Positions 35,279 through 46,913 of a DNA stretch of 64,000 bases are shown piece after piece. The stretch spans positions 3,038,001-3,102,000 of the forward strand of contig JAJTTP010000001.1 of NCBI GenBank assembly GCA_023313575.1, given 5' to 3'. A program made the position numbers and the translations under genes. Position 1 is the stretch's first letter. The number at the start of each line of letters is the position of its first letter. The DNA comes from Eutypella sp. D-1. Lineage: Eukaryota; Ascomycota; Sordariomycetes; Xylariales; Diatrypaceae. The notes below the pieces were generated by a model. It ran no database searches, was not told the DNA's origin, and saw only the letters and a list, made by a program, of their open reading frames with translations.

Positions 35279-36370
35279 ATGGCGCGCCCTGGCTTCAATC
35301 CTTTGAGGCAATCTGTGCCGGCATGGGTCGAGATCTTTGACCCCGACGTCCATGGACCCCAAACGAAGAAGCGTCGACTAAGCAGGGAGGAGGAGGAACC
35401 GAAAACGCCAGCACCGATAGCCCGTTCGGATTCGAACAAGGGCGCTCATAGCCTCAAGCGAAGGGTTTCCAAAGACGGCTTTGTCGAGTGGGTGGACGAG
35501 AAGCACGGGCACGTCTCCAAATTACCCGTATTCTTAAGAAAGCGCGCAGACAGGCCCGGGCGTCGATGGGACCACTTACGCACCGCCGATCCCGTCATTA
35601 TGGGACTGGGATATCGCAATCCCCACGAAGACCCTTACGCAAGATGGCGAGACTTCGTGCACTCCTCAGCCTATGGCCTGGATCCCGAGGTGGAACACGA
35701 CGTCGTTCCTTATGAGGTCCTGCAGGAACAGATGCCGGGGCTCGACAGGCCGGTGCAGATGCCTCCCCACACCCTAGCTCCTACGGTGCGGAGGTCAAGG
35801 AAAAAGACGCTGTTAAGGCGTTTGAAGGACTTCGTACTCCGGCACCCGATCGCGCCCCTCATCTTTCGCTTGATCGTCCTTATAACAACGATATCAGCTC
35901 TTGTGGTGGCAGTGAACATGTTTAAAAGAGAGCGGGGCGACAATACAGATACCGACACGGCGCCCGAGACTTCGCAGTCCAAGATCGCCATCATCATCGA
36001 CACCGTAGCAATACCTTATATTGTGTACATGACATGGGACGAGTACACAGGCAAACCGCTGGGGTTGCGGCCCCCAGGCCAGAAGGTATCCCTGACGCTG
36101 CTCGACCTCGTCTTTATTGCCTTCAAGTCCGCTAGCACGGCTTTAGCGTTCGAGGCGCTGGTGTACCACACTGGGAATACCCAGATGATAGCGGACGGGG
36201 CGGCCAGGGAGGCGGAGCTGATCAACAAGAGACTGGCGGAGGCGCTGGCAGCCCTCATGCTTGTCGGGCTGAGCTCGTGGATTCTGAACTTCACTATCAG
36301 TGTCTTTAGGCTGGCGGAGAAGATGGGCGGGCTGGATGACGAAAACCACCGGGTCAACTATAGTAGATAG
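35279..36370 (+). CDS. Regulator of phospholipase D, Srf1-type
   Basis: Predicted multi-pass membrane protein related to yeast Srf1 (Spo14 regulatory factor 1), which modulates phospholipase D. Single exon, 363 residues. The N terminus MARPGFNPLRQSVPAWVE is followed by a basic, soluble half with an RKRADRPGRRWDHLR stretch (87-101) and YARWRDFVHSSAYG (120-133). Hydrophobic helices lie at about 191-213, 236-252, 270-294 and 321-345. Between helices 2 and 3 sits the conserved loop TWDEYTGKPLGLRPPGQK (252-269), the strongest family signature. The ATG follows a long spacer and is the first in frame. The assignment rests on recalled family patterns. Confidence 0.75.
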   Translation: MARPGFNPLRQSVPAWVEIFDPDVHGPQTKKRRLSREEEEPKTPAPIARSDSNKGAHSLKRRVSKDGFVEWVDEKHGHVSKLPVFLRKRADRPGRRWDHLRTADPVIMGLGYRNPHEDPYARWRDFVHSSAYGLDPEVEHDVVPYEVLQEQMPGLDRPVQMPPHTLAPTVRRSRKKTLLRRLKDFVLRHPIAPLIFRLIVLITTISALVVAVNMFKRERGDNTDTDTAPETSQSKIAIIIDTVAIPYIVYMTWDEYTGKPLGLRPPGQKVSLTLLDLVFIAFKSASTALAFEALVYHTGNTQMIADGAAREAELINKRLAEALAALMLVGLSSWILNFTISVFRLAEKMGGLDDENHRVNYSR

Positions 36371-37077
36371 TAGTTGTCTGGGGTCTGGGGTGTCCTTTGT
36401 CCACACACAGAACCGCTGCCAGCGTAAAATCGAGCTGCCAGGATAATATGTAATGTATAAATAACATGCGCAATGATCATGATTTCCTACTAAAGATTCT
36501 GTGAGTGCTATGCCATAACTTTTGTAAGCATATTTACCTACCTAGGAACAGAGAGGTAGGTAGTGTCATATGTACCGACACTGAGGGCGGGGTTCATAGG
36601 GGAATTTGCAGGAGGCCCATATATATTGTTCTAAACTTCCATAGATTTCCATATGAGAGGTGCACCTGCCTTGTCTTTCCTGTCTTTACTATTTACGTTC
36701 GGTATAAGTACATAAAGGTGAATCTGCGGATGGGATCTGGAGAACCTTGGTAGTACCTTACATAATATACTGTGGGTCATTTGCCGGTAGCCTGGCAGAA
36801 AAGCAGTTTGCCTATGAAGTACTGCCTTCCATCTTTCATTTAGTGGGGAGACCATTTTGTCACTCCCAGTGTCCATATGGATGTACCTATTATACTTATA
36901 GACGGTTAGTACGAATATATACATACCTACCGAGGTGCTCAGGCGTTCCAATTATTGTATTTCCTCAAGCGGGGGATTTATGATTGTATGTACTTCTTTC
37001 GTTATTATTGTATGGACCGTTCACCCTGTTCACCTTAGGCATCTACTCGGTGCATTACCCGTGGACATTTAACGTTC

Positions 37078-37139
37078 TACGTACGAAGTACCTACCTAGG
37101 TACATATAGGTATGGAGGTATGCACTTAGGTAGGCAGGT
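37078..37139. repeat. Cluster of TACCTAGGTA-type motifs
   Basis: Closely spaced TACCTACCTAGGTA, TAGGTA and TTAGGTAGGCAGGTA words, with one perfect ACCTAGGT palindrome. The same words recur across the window's spacers. Confidence 0.7.
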
Positions 37140-37368
37140 ATAGCCTGACAACCTGACCGGCCCTGCCTATCAGGTTAATGTGGACTTACTTAGGTACCTT
37201 TTACTTCGTCCGCCCACCATCTTGGCCATCATAGGTGCCGTCTCGCCATCCTCGTCTTTACTCTACTACCTCTCACTACCTACCTTACTTCCTTCTAATA
37301 CTGAATTGCCACAAACAACCTTGGAGCATTTCCAATCTTCCCGGCGGTTAGTTGTTGTTGTGTTTTTC

Positions 37369-37490
37369 ATTGCCTTTCACTTTTCACTTCGATTCCCTCT
37401 TCCCAGCAGGACGTTTTCTCTTTTCACTACCCTTACCCTTTCTCTTCCCTTCCTCTTTTTTTCCCTTTTCCTTTCCCTCCCCCGCATGCT
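37369..37490 (+). promoter_or_regulatory. Pyrimidine-rich block upstream of cullin-1
   Basis: About 120 nt almost wholly C and T on the plus strand. CT-rich blocks near transcription starts are common in promoters of actively expressed fungal genes. It lies about 1.3 kb before the cul1 ATG, so it would imply a long leader. Confidence 0.3.
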
Positions 37491-38050
37491 TTATAGTGGA
37501 AGAAAGTAAGTCAAGAAGGTGAGATCAACCCAGGCCCTTCCTTCAGCAATCACCAACCGACCTGGTTTACCATCTCCCCAAATCAGCATCAGCCACCACC
37601 GCAATACAATATCGATATTGCTCTTCATCTAACAAAGGTCAGAGAACAGACGACAGCCGACCAGTTTGGCCTAATATAGGTACTTGCTTGGGCATTTATC
37701 GTGAAGCATCTGGTAGCCTCGGAACATAACGCAACGCGACGCGACACAACACAACGTAACCAACAAACAAGCTGGACAGCAGTCTTTTTAGTCCATCACC
37801 GACACAATAGTTAGCAGGGTTGGTAAGTATTAACAACTACGGCGATCATTTGTAAATATTCACTCCCCTCATTCTCTGGGCCCCCTTCCTGCTCTATCCC
37901 CCTTCCAAAGAGAGGCTCTCGTTTATTTGCCTGGCATCATCCATGGTCATGAGCATGGTTCTGGGTATGACAAGACATCCCCAGAAGGGTTACAAGTTAG
38001 CGAACCATTTAGCTCAGGCTGTCAAGAATGACTATGAGAACAACTAACTG

Positions 38051-38124
38051 CTTGCCTACCTGCCTGCCTGCCTTTCTGCCTGTCTTTCTGCCTGCCTGTC
38101 TACCTACCTACCTAGGTACCTTAC
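38051..38124. repeat. CCTG/CCTA microsatellite ending in ACCTAGGT
   Basis: Interrupted tetranucleotide array (CCTG, TCTG, CCTA units) running directly into TACCTAGGTACC, which suggests the dispersed palindrome and the microsatellite are related in origin. Confidence 0.75.
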
Positions 38125-38818
38125 CTTCCTTTCAAGCATTCATAAGCATTCATGATTGCCACGAGTACCCCTAGTTGGTGTCAAGCCATCCATGCCATGC
38201 CCACTTGCTTGGTAACAGGAGCCTGGCGTTTCTAAAGTTCTAGCTCTGAAGTTCCAACTTTGAATTTGCCCTCTCTCTTTCTTCCCCATTCCATCCATGC
38301 ATACCATAGAACATACACCGCAGAACATAAACCACATACCATATAACATCCATATAGATACCATATACCAGTCGTTACTGGACAGTTGCCTCGTAACAAG
38401 AACCCCCCCATACCACCCACTACTCCGTACCAATCACCATATATCCAGGCCATATACCTAAGTAGACAGTTGTCTTGTGTGATTCGTTGCCTGGTTTGCT
38501 AACAATCTCCCTCAACCAGGCCTGGGCTTACTGAAGTCTTTTTATAACCGAAATCCCTCGACAGTGCCTACTTGGACATATTTTTCGAGCCGCTTTTATC
38601 GCCCAACCTGCAAACACACAATACGCCACCACACACTACCGCACACCATTTTCACCCCTCACCTTCTTGCTGTATTACCAACGTAACTCCACGACCTCAC
38701 ACCCGCCTACCTGCGGACGGACGGCCGGTCTTCGGCATCACTATATCTCCTGGAGTACCACTCCATCCGACCTAAATCCCCGATCGACGCTCCCGTCCGT
38801 TAGCTGCTAGCCGCCAAC

Positions 38819-41497
38819 ATGTCTCAAGCAGCCGCGCCGCGGGCTGTCATCGAGATGCCCCCGGCCCCCAACCGGGAGGATATCAGTGCGACGTATGCTG
38901 CCCCCATTCAGCCCCTCGTTCCCCAATAACTCGACGAAAAAGGTCAACCTGTGTGCTAATCTGTTTATAGGTGGAAATACTTAGAGGCTGGTATTTCCAG
39001 AATCATGGTTAATCTTCAAGATGGCATGGACATGCAGACTGTAAGTTTCCCTGTTTTTCTTCTCCTACCCGTTATCTGCTGCCTGTAACCTGTTGCCTAT
39101 TTCCTCACGACTATATGCTAATTTTATATGATAGTACATGGGTATCTATACGTAGGTTCAACCACTCGGGGCGCACGCCTTTCCTGAATATATATGTATT
39201 AACACCATTACAGCGCCGTACATAACTTCTGCACTTCCCAGAAAGCTATTGGTCTCAGTGCCACCGGATCAGGCATGGGCCAAGCTCATAGGGGAGGTTA
39301 GTTTCCTACTCCCTCATCCCCATATACCCTCTCCGTGTACTATGATACTAACTGAGAAGCAGCCCACCTTCTCGGCGAGGATCTCTACAAGAAACTCAAA
39401 GAGTACCTGAACAACCACCTCGCCCAACTCTATGAAGAGTCCAAGACCCATAGCGACGAAGCCCTCTTGTCCTACTATATCAGAGAATGGGACCGGTACA
39501 CTATTGCTGCCAAGTACATTCACCATCTTTTCCGGTACCTAAACCGACACTGGGTCAAACGCGAGATGGATGAGGGCAAGAAGCACACTTATGATGTGTA
39601 CACCCTGCACCTCTTCCAGTGGCGTACCGAGTTCTTCACCAAGGTTTCCGACAAGGTCATGGGAGCCGTCCTGAAGCTGGTTGAGAAACAGAGAAATGGT
39701 GAGACGATCGAGTACGGCCAAATAAAACAGGTCGTCGACTCGTTCGTTTCCCTAGGCCTCGACGAGCACGATGCTACAAAGACGACCCTGGACATCTACA
39801 GATACCACTTTGAGCGCCCCTTCCTCGAGGCTACCGAGATCTTCTACGCTACCGAGTCGAAGCAATTTGTCGCCGAGAACAGCGTCGTTGAGTACATGAA
39901 GAAGGCCGAGACCCGGTTGGATGAGGAAGAGGAGAGAGTCCGCATGTATCTGCACAATGATATTGCGTTGCCACTGAAGAAGACATGCAACAAGGCCCTC
40001 ATCGCCGACCATCTATCCTTATTGCGGGATGAGTTTCAGCTCCTGCTCGACAATGACCGGGAAGAGGACATGGCGCGCATGTACAACCTACTCAGCCGGA
40101 TTCCTGAAGGCCTTGATCCATTACGGCAGAAGTTCGAGGCGCACGTTCGCAATGCGGGACTCGCTGCTGTTGCCAAGGTCGCGTCTGATGCCGAGAAGCT
40201 CGAGCCCAAGGTGTACGTCGAAGCATTACTTGAGACGCATACTAAGTATCACGGTTTAGTCAAGCGTGCCTTCACCGACGAGCCAGAATTCACTCGTTCA
40301 CTCGATAATGCCTGCCGCGAATTCGTGAATCGCAACGAGATATGTAAGGCCGGCTCGAATAAGTCCCCCGAACTACTCGCCAAGTACACCGATGTCCTCC
40401 TACGGAAGAGTGGCACCGGCGTGGAAGAGTCTGAGCTTGATTCCACATTAACGCAGATTATGACCGTCTTCAAATACATTGAAGACAAGGACGTCTTCCA
40501 GAAATTCTATTCAAGAATGCTGGCCAGACGTTTGGTCCACAGCAACTCGTCGTCGGACGATGCCGAGACGAGCATGATTAGCAAGCTCAAGGAGGCTTGT
40601 GGCTTCGAGTACACGAACAAGCTTCAACGGATGTTCCAGGACATGCAGATCTCGAAGGACCTGAACACAGGGTTCCGGGAGCACACCAAGGGTCTCCAGG
40701 CAGGAAAGCAGGCACTCGATTCCTCGTACTCAATTCTCGGTACCAGCTTCTGGCCTTTATCAGCACCCAATACGACCTTCAACCCACCTCCCGAGATTCA
40801 AACGGATCTTGACCGGTTCACCCGCTTCTACAAGAACAAGCACGAGGGTCGCAAACTGACCTGGCTCTGGCAACTTTCGAAGGGTGAAGTCAAGACAGGA
40901 TACTGCAAGAGCCAGAAGACACCTTACACCTTCCAAGTGAGTGTGTATCAGATGGCCATCCTGTTGTTGTTCAACGACAAGGATGTTCAGACCTATGAAG
41001 ATATTCAATCCGTAACTCAACTGAATGCCGATGTCCTGGACTCGGCGCTCGCCATTCTTTGCAAAGCGAAGGTCCTCCTCATTAAGCCAGATGGCGATAA
41101 ACCTGGCCCGGGCAAGACGTTGCACCTTAACTACGACTTCAAGAACAAGAAGATCCGTATCAACCTTAACGTTGGTACCAAGACGGAGCAGAAGCAAGAG
41201 GAGGCTGATACCAACAAGACAATCGAGGAAGACCGTCAGCTCGTTCTCCAGGTAAGTTGATTCAATATCTCTTCACATGTTCGAGCTCATGCTAATAAAT
41301 GTTTCTAGTCTGCTATCGTAAGGATCATGAAGGCGCGAAAGCGGATGAAGCATGCGCAGTTGGTCAGTGAATGCATCAGCCAAATTAAGGCACGGTTCAT
41401 GCCTAAGATCGGAGATATCAAGAAGAACATCGAGATCCTCCTCGATAAGGAATATCTAGAGCGCCTAGATGATGATGAGCTCGGATACCTTGCGTAA
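38819..41497 (+). CDS. cul1: Cullin-1, SCF ubiquitin ligase scaffold
   Basis: Scaffold of SCF E3 ubiquitin ligases: the N-terminal repeats bind Skp1/F-box proteins, and the C terminus binds the RING protein Rbx1 and is modified by Nedd8. Six exons: 38819-38892, 38971-39040, 39135-39151 (17 nt), 39214-39296, 39363-41251 and 41309-41497. They join in frame to 773 residues, the usual size. The N terminus reads WKYLEAGISRIM and then YMGIYTAVHNFCTS, the latter matching the YMxLYTxVYNYCTS block of known Cul1. The cullin homology region includes FYSRMLARRLV near 464-474. The last exon carries IVRIMKARKRMKH, where Lys719 is the expected neddylation site, and ends in DELGYLA. Exon boundaries are typical (GTAAGT, GTATGC, GTTAGT donors). 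Confidence 0.97.
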
Positions 41498-43539
41498 GGC
41501 CGGATCACCTTACAGTCATCAGACGAGCGGTTATTCCCTATGGGTAGAAAACTCGCATCGGCCTATTAACCCCCCTGGTATGTTGGTCGCCACGAGGTAG
41601 CTGGAAACCATCTTGGTGAACTCTGGGACCAGAAGACGTCTAGACCTGGCTCCGAAATCATAGGGTTCACTAATTCGAGCAACGCCCGGACATATTTACC
41701 CTGGCTCAGTGTACGCGTCCCGAATCGACATTACGGGTCCTCTGCGATGGCCATTTACGATATCTGTCGGTGGTGATGGTGAGTCGGGCGAACCTGTGGT
41801 AAAAGCCTGCACTTTACTTGACACGAACGAGAAACCTCGCTCGTAGTCGATAATTATCCTAGTACCACTAGCATCCTGGAGTGGTTTCAGCAGACTCGGT
41901 CATTAAAAGAAGTGACGAGGCCTCGCGAGGTGGACAATGTGATGGGTCCAGAATAAATACCCATCACCTACGATCATGAGAAAGCCGAGTTTTATGAGTT
42001 TGACCGCTCCCCTCCCCTTGATCACTATACATAAGAGAATCCAAAAGCCTCTCAAGTTTCGGGGGGAAACGGGACCAAACTACTCAAACATGTAAAAAAA
42101 GAAGCCAATCACAGTGGGGGGAAAAAAGAAGAGAATCATGATTAAAATAGGGTTTCCCAGCTGCGCACGTGAAGTGATGCTACTCTGTCGTATATTATTG
42201 ACTTCTCACTTCTCGGCCTACGTGGAAAGTGAAGGCCCTGCCCCAGTAGTGACTATTCTGAATAAGTAGTATATCAATATCGACCAACCAGAAAGCACCT
42301 ATGAATGTACAAGAGAGCGTCCCAAAAAAAAGAGTAAAAATATTGGGAAACAAAATACGAGAGGAAAAAGCTGACGCTATTTCTAGGCGCGGAACTGACT
42401 GGGACAGAGGTTGTCTACTTTATACATGGGCGGTTCTGACCACAGTTTCGAGCGATGAGACGGATTCCGTAGGTAGTAGTCGGCATGCATCTCTGGGCAC
42501 CTGGAACCCCCGCCGCCACCCCTTTCTGGGGTCTCTGCGAGCTAGGGGAGGGATATGGGCATATCCAATGCCAGCATTTACATCGTTCAGAGGGGATATG
42601 GTCATCTGATGTCAGAGGGGACGAGATGGGATAGTTGGGCCGTGCGTAGTTGAAAGATAAAAGACAAGACAAAACAGCAACTACAGGGTGGGAGGGGATG
42701 AGTACCATACCTAGGAGTCAATCCAAGTAGGGAGTTTAAAGAAACTAATTTACACCGTGGAGATCCGACCGGAACACGAGGGTTAGTCAACGATTAGTTC
42801 TGGATCTCTCTCTCTCATTATTAAGTAGTTCATCTCTCATCTCCTCTCTTTTCCCTCTTTCTATGTACGTGTGTTCGTTACCCCCATAACCGAGTTACCC
42901 CTAGCTGCATAGGAATAGAAATAGGAGTGTGCGTGTGTGTGAAAATGGCCTTGGGGGAGGGGGTTTCTGCCCTGGCTGGCTGGCTGGCTGGCCGGCGGCT
43001 GTCCCCAAGACAAGTCTACAAAGCGCGGGTGGCTATGTTATATACAAGCAAGAAGAGCGGGTCGTGCGTGCGTGTGTGTGTGTGTGTATGGGTATATCGA
43101 CTTCTCGCTTTCCTTCTCCCTTTTCTCTTTCTCCCCGAACTTCGTTCGGTGCTTCAAACCCATCCGTGGCACCTCTCATCCTCGAGCGCTCGTGACTTCA
43201 GGCACTGGACCGCCTGCTCGCTTCTGTCATCTCCTTCATTAAAAGTTTCTCCGATCCCTCACGCTTGCTTCCCGGTGCTTCCATGCATAAGATGTGCCCC
43301 AACATAAGCTTGCTGTTTCATCTTAGCTGCATGAGCGCCCGTTCCCTATTTATCCGCGCCACATAGCTAGGAGAAGTCATTCAAGCTAAGTCCGTGCCAG
43401 GCTCTGGAGTTTTCCTCTCTGCAGCATCGGCGACGTTTGTTCCAGCTCTGTGTTGTATATAGTGATTTGCGCCGTTGCATGAAGCAGTTTCGTTTGGGTA
43501 CCGAAGTTTTCATCTCTAGACCCTCGGTCTTAAGGACTC
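41498..43539. other. Convergent spacer between cul1 and avl9
   Basis: Two facing 3' ends with about 2 kb between them and no supportable gene. A CTGG microsatellite lies at 42972-42993 and a GT run at about 43072-43088. Confidence 0.6.
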
Positions 43540-45944
43540 TCAGGCCCCCGATGCCGTCCCTGAATCCGCCGTTTTTTCTTGCTTCTGCGTAGGGGCGGCC
43601 GTGCTTTCTTTGTCGCTCACAACCACATCCTCTATCTTGCGGCTCGCCTGCTTTGAGGATGCGGGGCTAGTTGGCTTCGAGGACTCGGTGTCTGAGCCTG
43701 CAGCGTCCAGCATGCTTTCCTCGTAGCTGTCGCCTGTAGTAGGTCGGTTCTTGTCGCTGCTCTCGCTCCCCCGGTTTGAGCCCGTAAGACTGATCATCTG
43801 GAACTTCTCCCGCGTCGATAGGGCTGGCGAAGAAGGCGATAAAGGGCTGCCCAGGGGAGTATCTCCGGTCACCGACATCATCGAATCCCTATTGCGTGAG
43901 CGACGGACGCTGAACCCCCAACCACCGCCACCACTACCGCCTTCAATGTTGGTGTTGATCTTGTTGCTGGCATTGCTGTTGGTCCGGCCCCAGCCCTGTT
44001 TTCGTTTCTGATCCGCCCATGATGTCCAGCTCCCGATATACGCGCCAGCTCGCGCGCCGACCGAGGCCTGCGCTTTAGGGGTGTCAGCACGTCCGGGTGA
44101 CGTAACCTCACCCGATTCCGCTGCCGCCGCCGCTTTTGCCTTGGCTTCCTCAGCACGTTTCCTCTGTGCTTCGCGATATGCTTCCATGTCCGAGTAAAGT
44201 TTGCCGAACACCGTGCTAGCCTTGTCACGTCCTGCTGCAAGGTTCCGCCCAAGAACTTCTCGACCCATCGCGAATGTTTCATCCAGATGCAGGTCTTGTA
44301 CCTGTTGTTGAATGCGGCGCTGTACATCGTCGATGCTGAGCCCTCCTGCACAGGGGTGTTTGGGTTCCACAATATCGAACAAGTGGGAGTCTGTATTCGT
44401 GTTCCACAGACGGTAGTTATCCGTCTTCTTCCATGCCTCGACCCACTCTGTGCCAAAATCCACGGAAGGGTCCCCTTCAACATGATCCAGCACAGCTTTA
44501 GGATTATGAGCGTTGTCCGTAAGGTAGTTCTGGTACTTGACCGATGCGATAAGTGCCTGGAGGTACTCTTCGAACTGAAGTCGGATGAATTCCTCACTGC
44601 CACGAAAGCCCATGGTCTTTGGCCGGCCGGGATTGGCTTCGTCCCATGTATTATTGACCTCCTGTGTTATGAAATCGATCCATCGTCTATCCGCGTGCGA
44701 AAGAACCAATGCGGTTCGGAGTGAGGTCGAAGTTATGTTGATGGTATCGTCATCTAGATTGATTAAGATATCGCTGTACCGGTCCTTCTGCTGCAGAAGG
44801 AGGGAATTAGTGCTTCCAACTATATAGGACTTGGTGCCAAAGTCGGCGAGAATATCCAGCTGCTGAAGTGGAGTGTAGGGACCGAATAAGCTCCCCTATG
44901 CATTCAAATTAGCCCCCGTCGTTCATGCCAACATAGAAACCTTATTCTTACCTTGCCAAAGATCTGCAATGGCAGACCCAAATATGAGAGTAAAGAGTTT
45001 CGGTCACTAGTCCGTAAACTCGTTGGCTTACTCAATTTCTTCTCGTAGTTATCCAGATCCGGCCCCGCGCAGTCTTGAAGGTTCCGCAATAAACCGGGTA
45101 TTAAAGATATAAGAGAGAATTGCATCATGCAAAGGCGCTCGCACCGCGAGCCGAAGAAAAGCATCTACAAGCGAGGTTAGCTCACCACGTAGCATGGAAG
45201 TGCCTGTTGTTCCCACTGACTTTATGTTGCAACAGACAGCACTTCAACAGTACCAAGGTCTGCCAGCGGAATTCGTGCACGAGTTCCCGAAGGCTCATGC
45301 CAAGGTATTGGTCCTTGTCCTGCTCGTTGAGTTGACCCCGCTCCTTCTCCTCCGCGAGGCTTTCTTGAAAGCGGCGTAGGATCTCGGTGTCGCTGAATTC
45401 GCGCTGGGCAAACCAGGCCTTGGTCACGACGGACAAACGCTCCCTAAGCATACCGAAGGTCTGTGGACTGTCTGCAATCACCACGACAGCTTTTTGTACA
45501 GTTGATCGTGTCACCTCGGCAGGTCGAACAAGAAGCTGAGAGGCGTCCATCTGCCTGGTGCAAGATATACCGAAGAGCGAAGTAGCAGGTGCATCGTCTG
45601 TGGCGGGTCGGAGAAGCGTGAAGTACGAAAAGTCTTCGGTGGCCCTATGTTGTTGCCAATTAAAATGAATTAGTGTCTAGAGCCGGGGTGAGCTTCAGAA
45701 GCTTCAGAAGCAAGAAAACCTACGCGTGAGCACCGTCACTCAAGGCCATGAATGGTAGTAGTGTCCAATCCCATTCCGCTGCCGGGTCGCGTCCTTCCTC
45801 TACGCCGAACCACTTTTCCACCTCAGGCCCTCTCGCATGGTGGAAGTCGACGACGGATACCAGTGGTATAAAGCCTAACGTATTTGAACTGGTGCTAGGG
45901 GTAGTGCCTGAACCGGCGTTGTCGTCCGACACGGAGTTCGCCAT
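43540..45944 (-). CDS. avl9: Late secretory pathway protein Avl9
   Basis: Homologue of yeast Avl9, a DENN-related protein acting in late Golgi-to-surface secretion. Exons on the minus strand: 45944-45724, 45644-45221, 45164-44952 and 44895-43540, encoding 737 residues. The N-terminal block LVSVVDFHHARGPEVEKWFG starts near residue 28. FSYFTLLRPATDD, KCCLLQHK joined to MLFFGSRCERL across intron 2, and IFGKGSLFGPYTPLQQLDIL across intron 3 all read smoothly, which supports the splices (GTAGGT, GTCAGT, GTAAGA donors; intron 2 has branch AGCTAACC). From about residue 470 the protein becomes Ala/Glu-rich, then Ser/Thr-rich and likely disordered. The GTCAGT donor is unusual but gives the only sensible join. 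Confidence 0.9.
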
Positions 45945-46501
45945 CTTGACAGAGGATAGAGGGTATCACAAACTCAGTAGTGACGTAGGAGGCAGAGGGA
46001 GAATGAAAGTCGGCAATTTAAAATAGGTCACTCGCAACCGTGGCGTGGTTCACGAAAGACAACAACGGGCAATACTGGCAATGATGCAAAACAGCGAGAC
46101 ATTCCACCGAGAATGGCCAGGAAACGGTAAGCACGGGTACGACAGGGTTGGCACGCTGGCACGGTGAATGATGTAAATCACTAAGTGGGTATTCGGTATT
46201 CGATGGTCGCGTTCCAAGGTTGCGTTGGTGCAGGTACTCCGTATAAATATAATATAAATACCTAGTATCCCAAGGAAGTACTTAGTAGGAGCTGAGAACC
46301 AGCCTGGCCTCGAAACTTTTGGGGAGAAGGAGTTATTGATGAGCTATCGATGAGCTATCGTAATCGATCCGGGACGAATGTTACACGGCCAGCACACCTG
46401 CAGGGTGAACTCCTTTTTTATTCCAGTCGGTAGGTGGTGGCATCAGCAGCCAAAGACACGGGGAAACACGGAGACACGGAGACCAGAGACCAAAGGCCAG
46501 A

Positions 46502-46537
46502 GACAGGCGGATAGACAGGCGGACAGACAGGCGGACA
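46502..46537. repeat. 12-bp tandem repeat, 3 copies
   Basis: Copies of GACAGGCGGACA (the first with T for C near its end). A 9-bp GACGGGGAT array follows at 46575-46600. Confidence 0.85.
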
Positions 46538-46883
46538 AGACTCAATAAATAAAGAGCGGTTGAGCGGGGCGGAGGACGGGGATGACGGGGATGACGGGGA
46601 CGATAATATCAAAAATTCAAGCAAAAACAGAGTCGAAGGTCGATTTATACCGATGCCAAGTGAGCACAGACAAGGACCAGGGCGGTTGGTAGTCTACTTT
46701 TCAGTAGAGTGGTCCACGGGTATCCGTACTTCTAGGTAGGGTAGAGGTAGCTTGGGGACTGGGACAGACAAAGCTTGCGAACAAAGCGTTCTCAAGGGTT
46801 TGCCATATGTATGCTCTCCAGGCTCTCTACGGAGTATTTTCCAGAGTAACTACCCTTCCAGTAAGTAGCCAGTGAGGATCCCC

Positions 46884-46913
46884 GATGCCGATGCCGATGC
46901 CGATGTCGATGCC
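46884..46913. repeat. GATGCC hexanucleotide repeat
   Basis: Five GATGCC units, one with C changed to T. Confidence 0.85.

Larger units (their letters stand above)
36371..38818. other. Spacer and probable promoter/leader of cullin-1
   Basis: No gene seen. It contains dense TACCTAGGTA-type motifs, a pyrimidine-rich block and a CCTG-type microsatellite, listed separately. The open frame at 37180-37509 starts with GTG and reflects the CT-rich composition. Confidence 0.55.

Noticed and set aside
37180..37509. Hydrophobic 109-codon frame
   Set aside because: GTG start within a CT-rich promoter-like block; Leu, Phe and Ser come from the pyrimidine composition.
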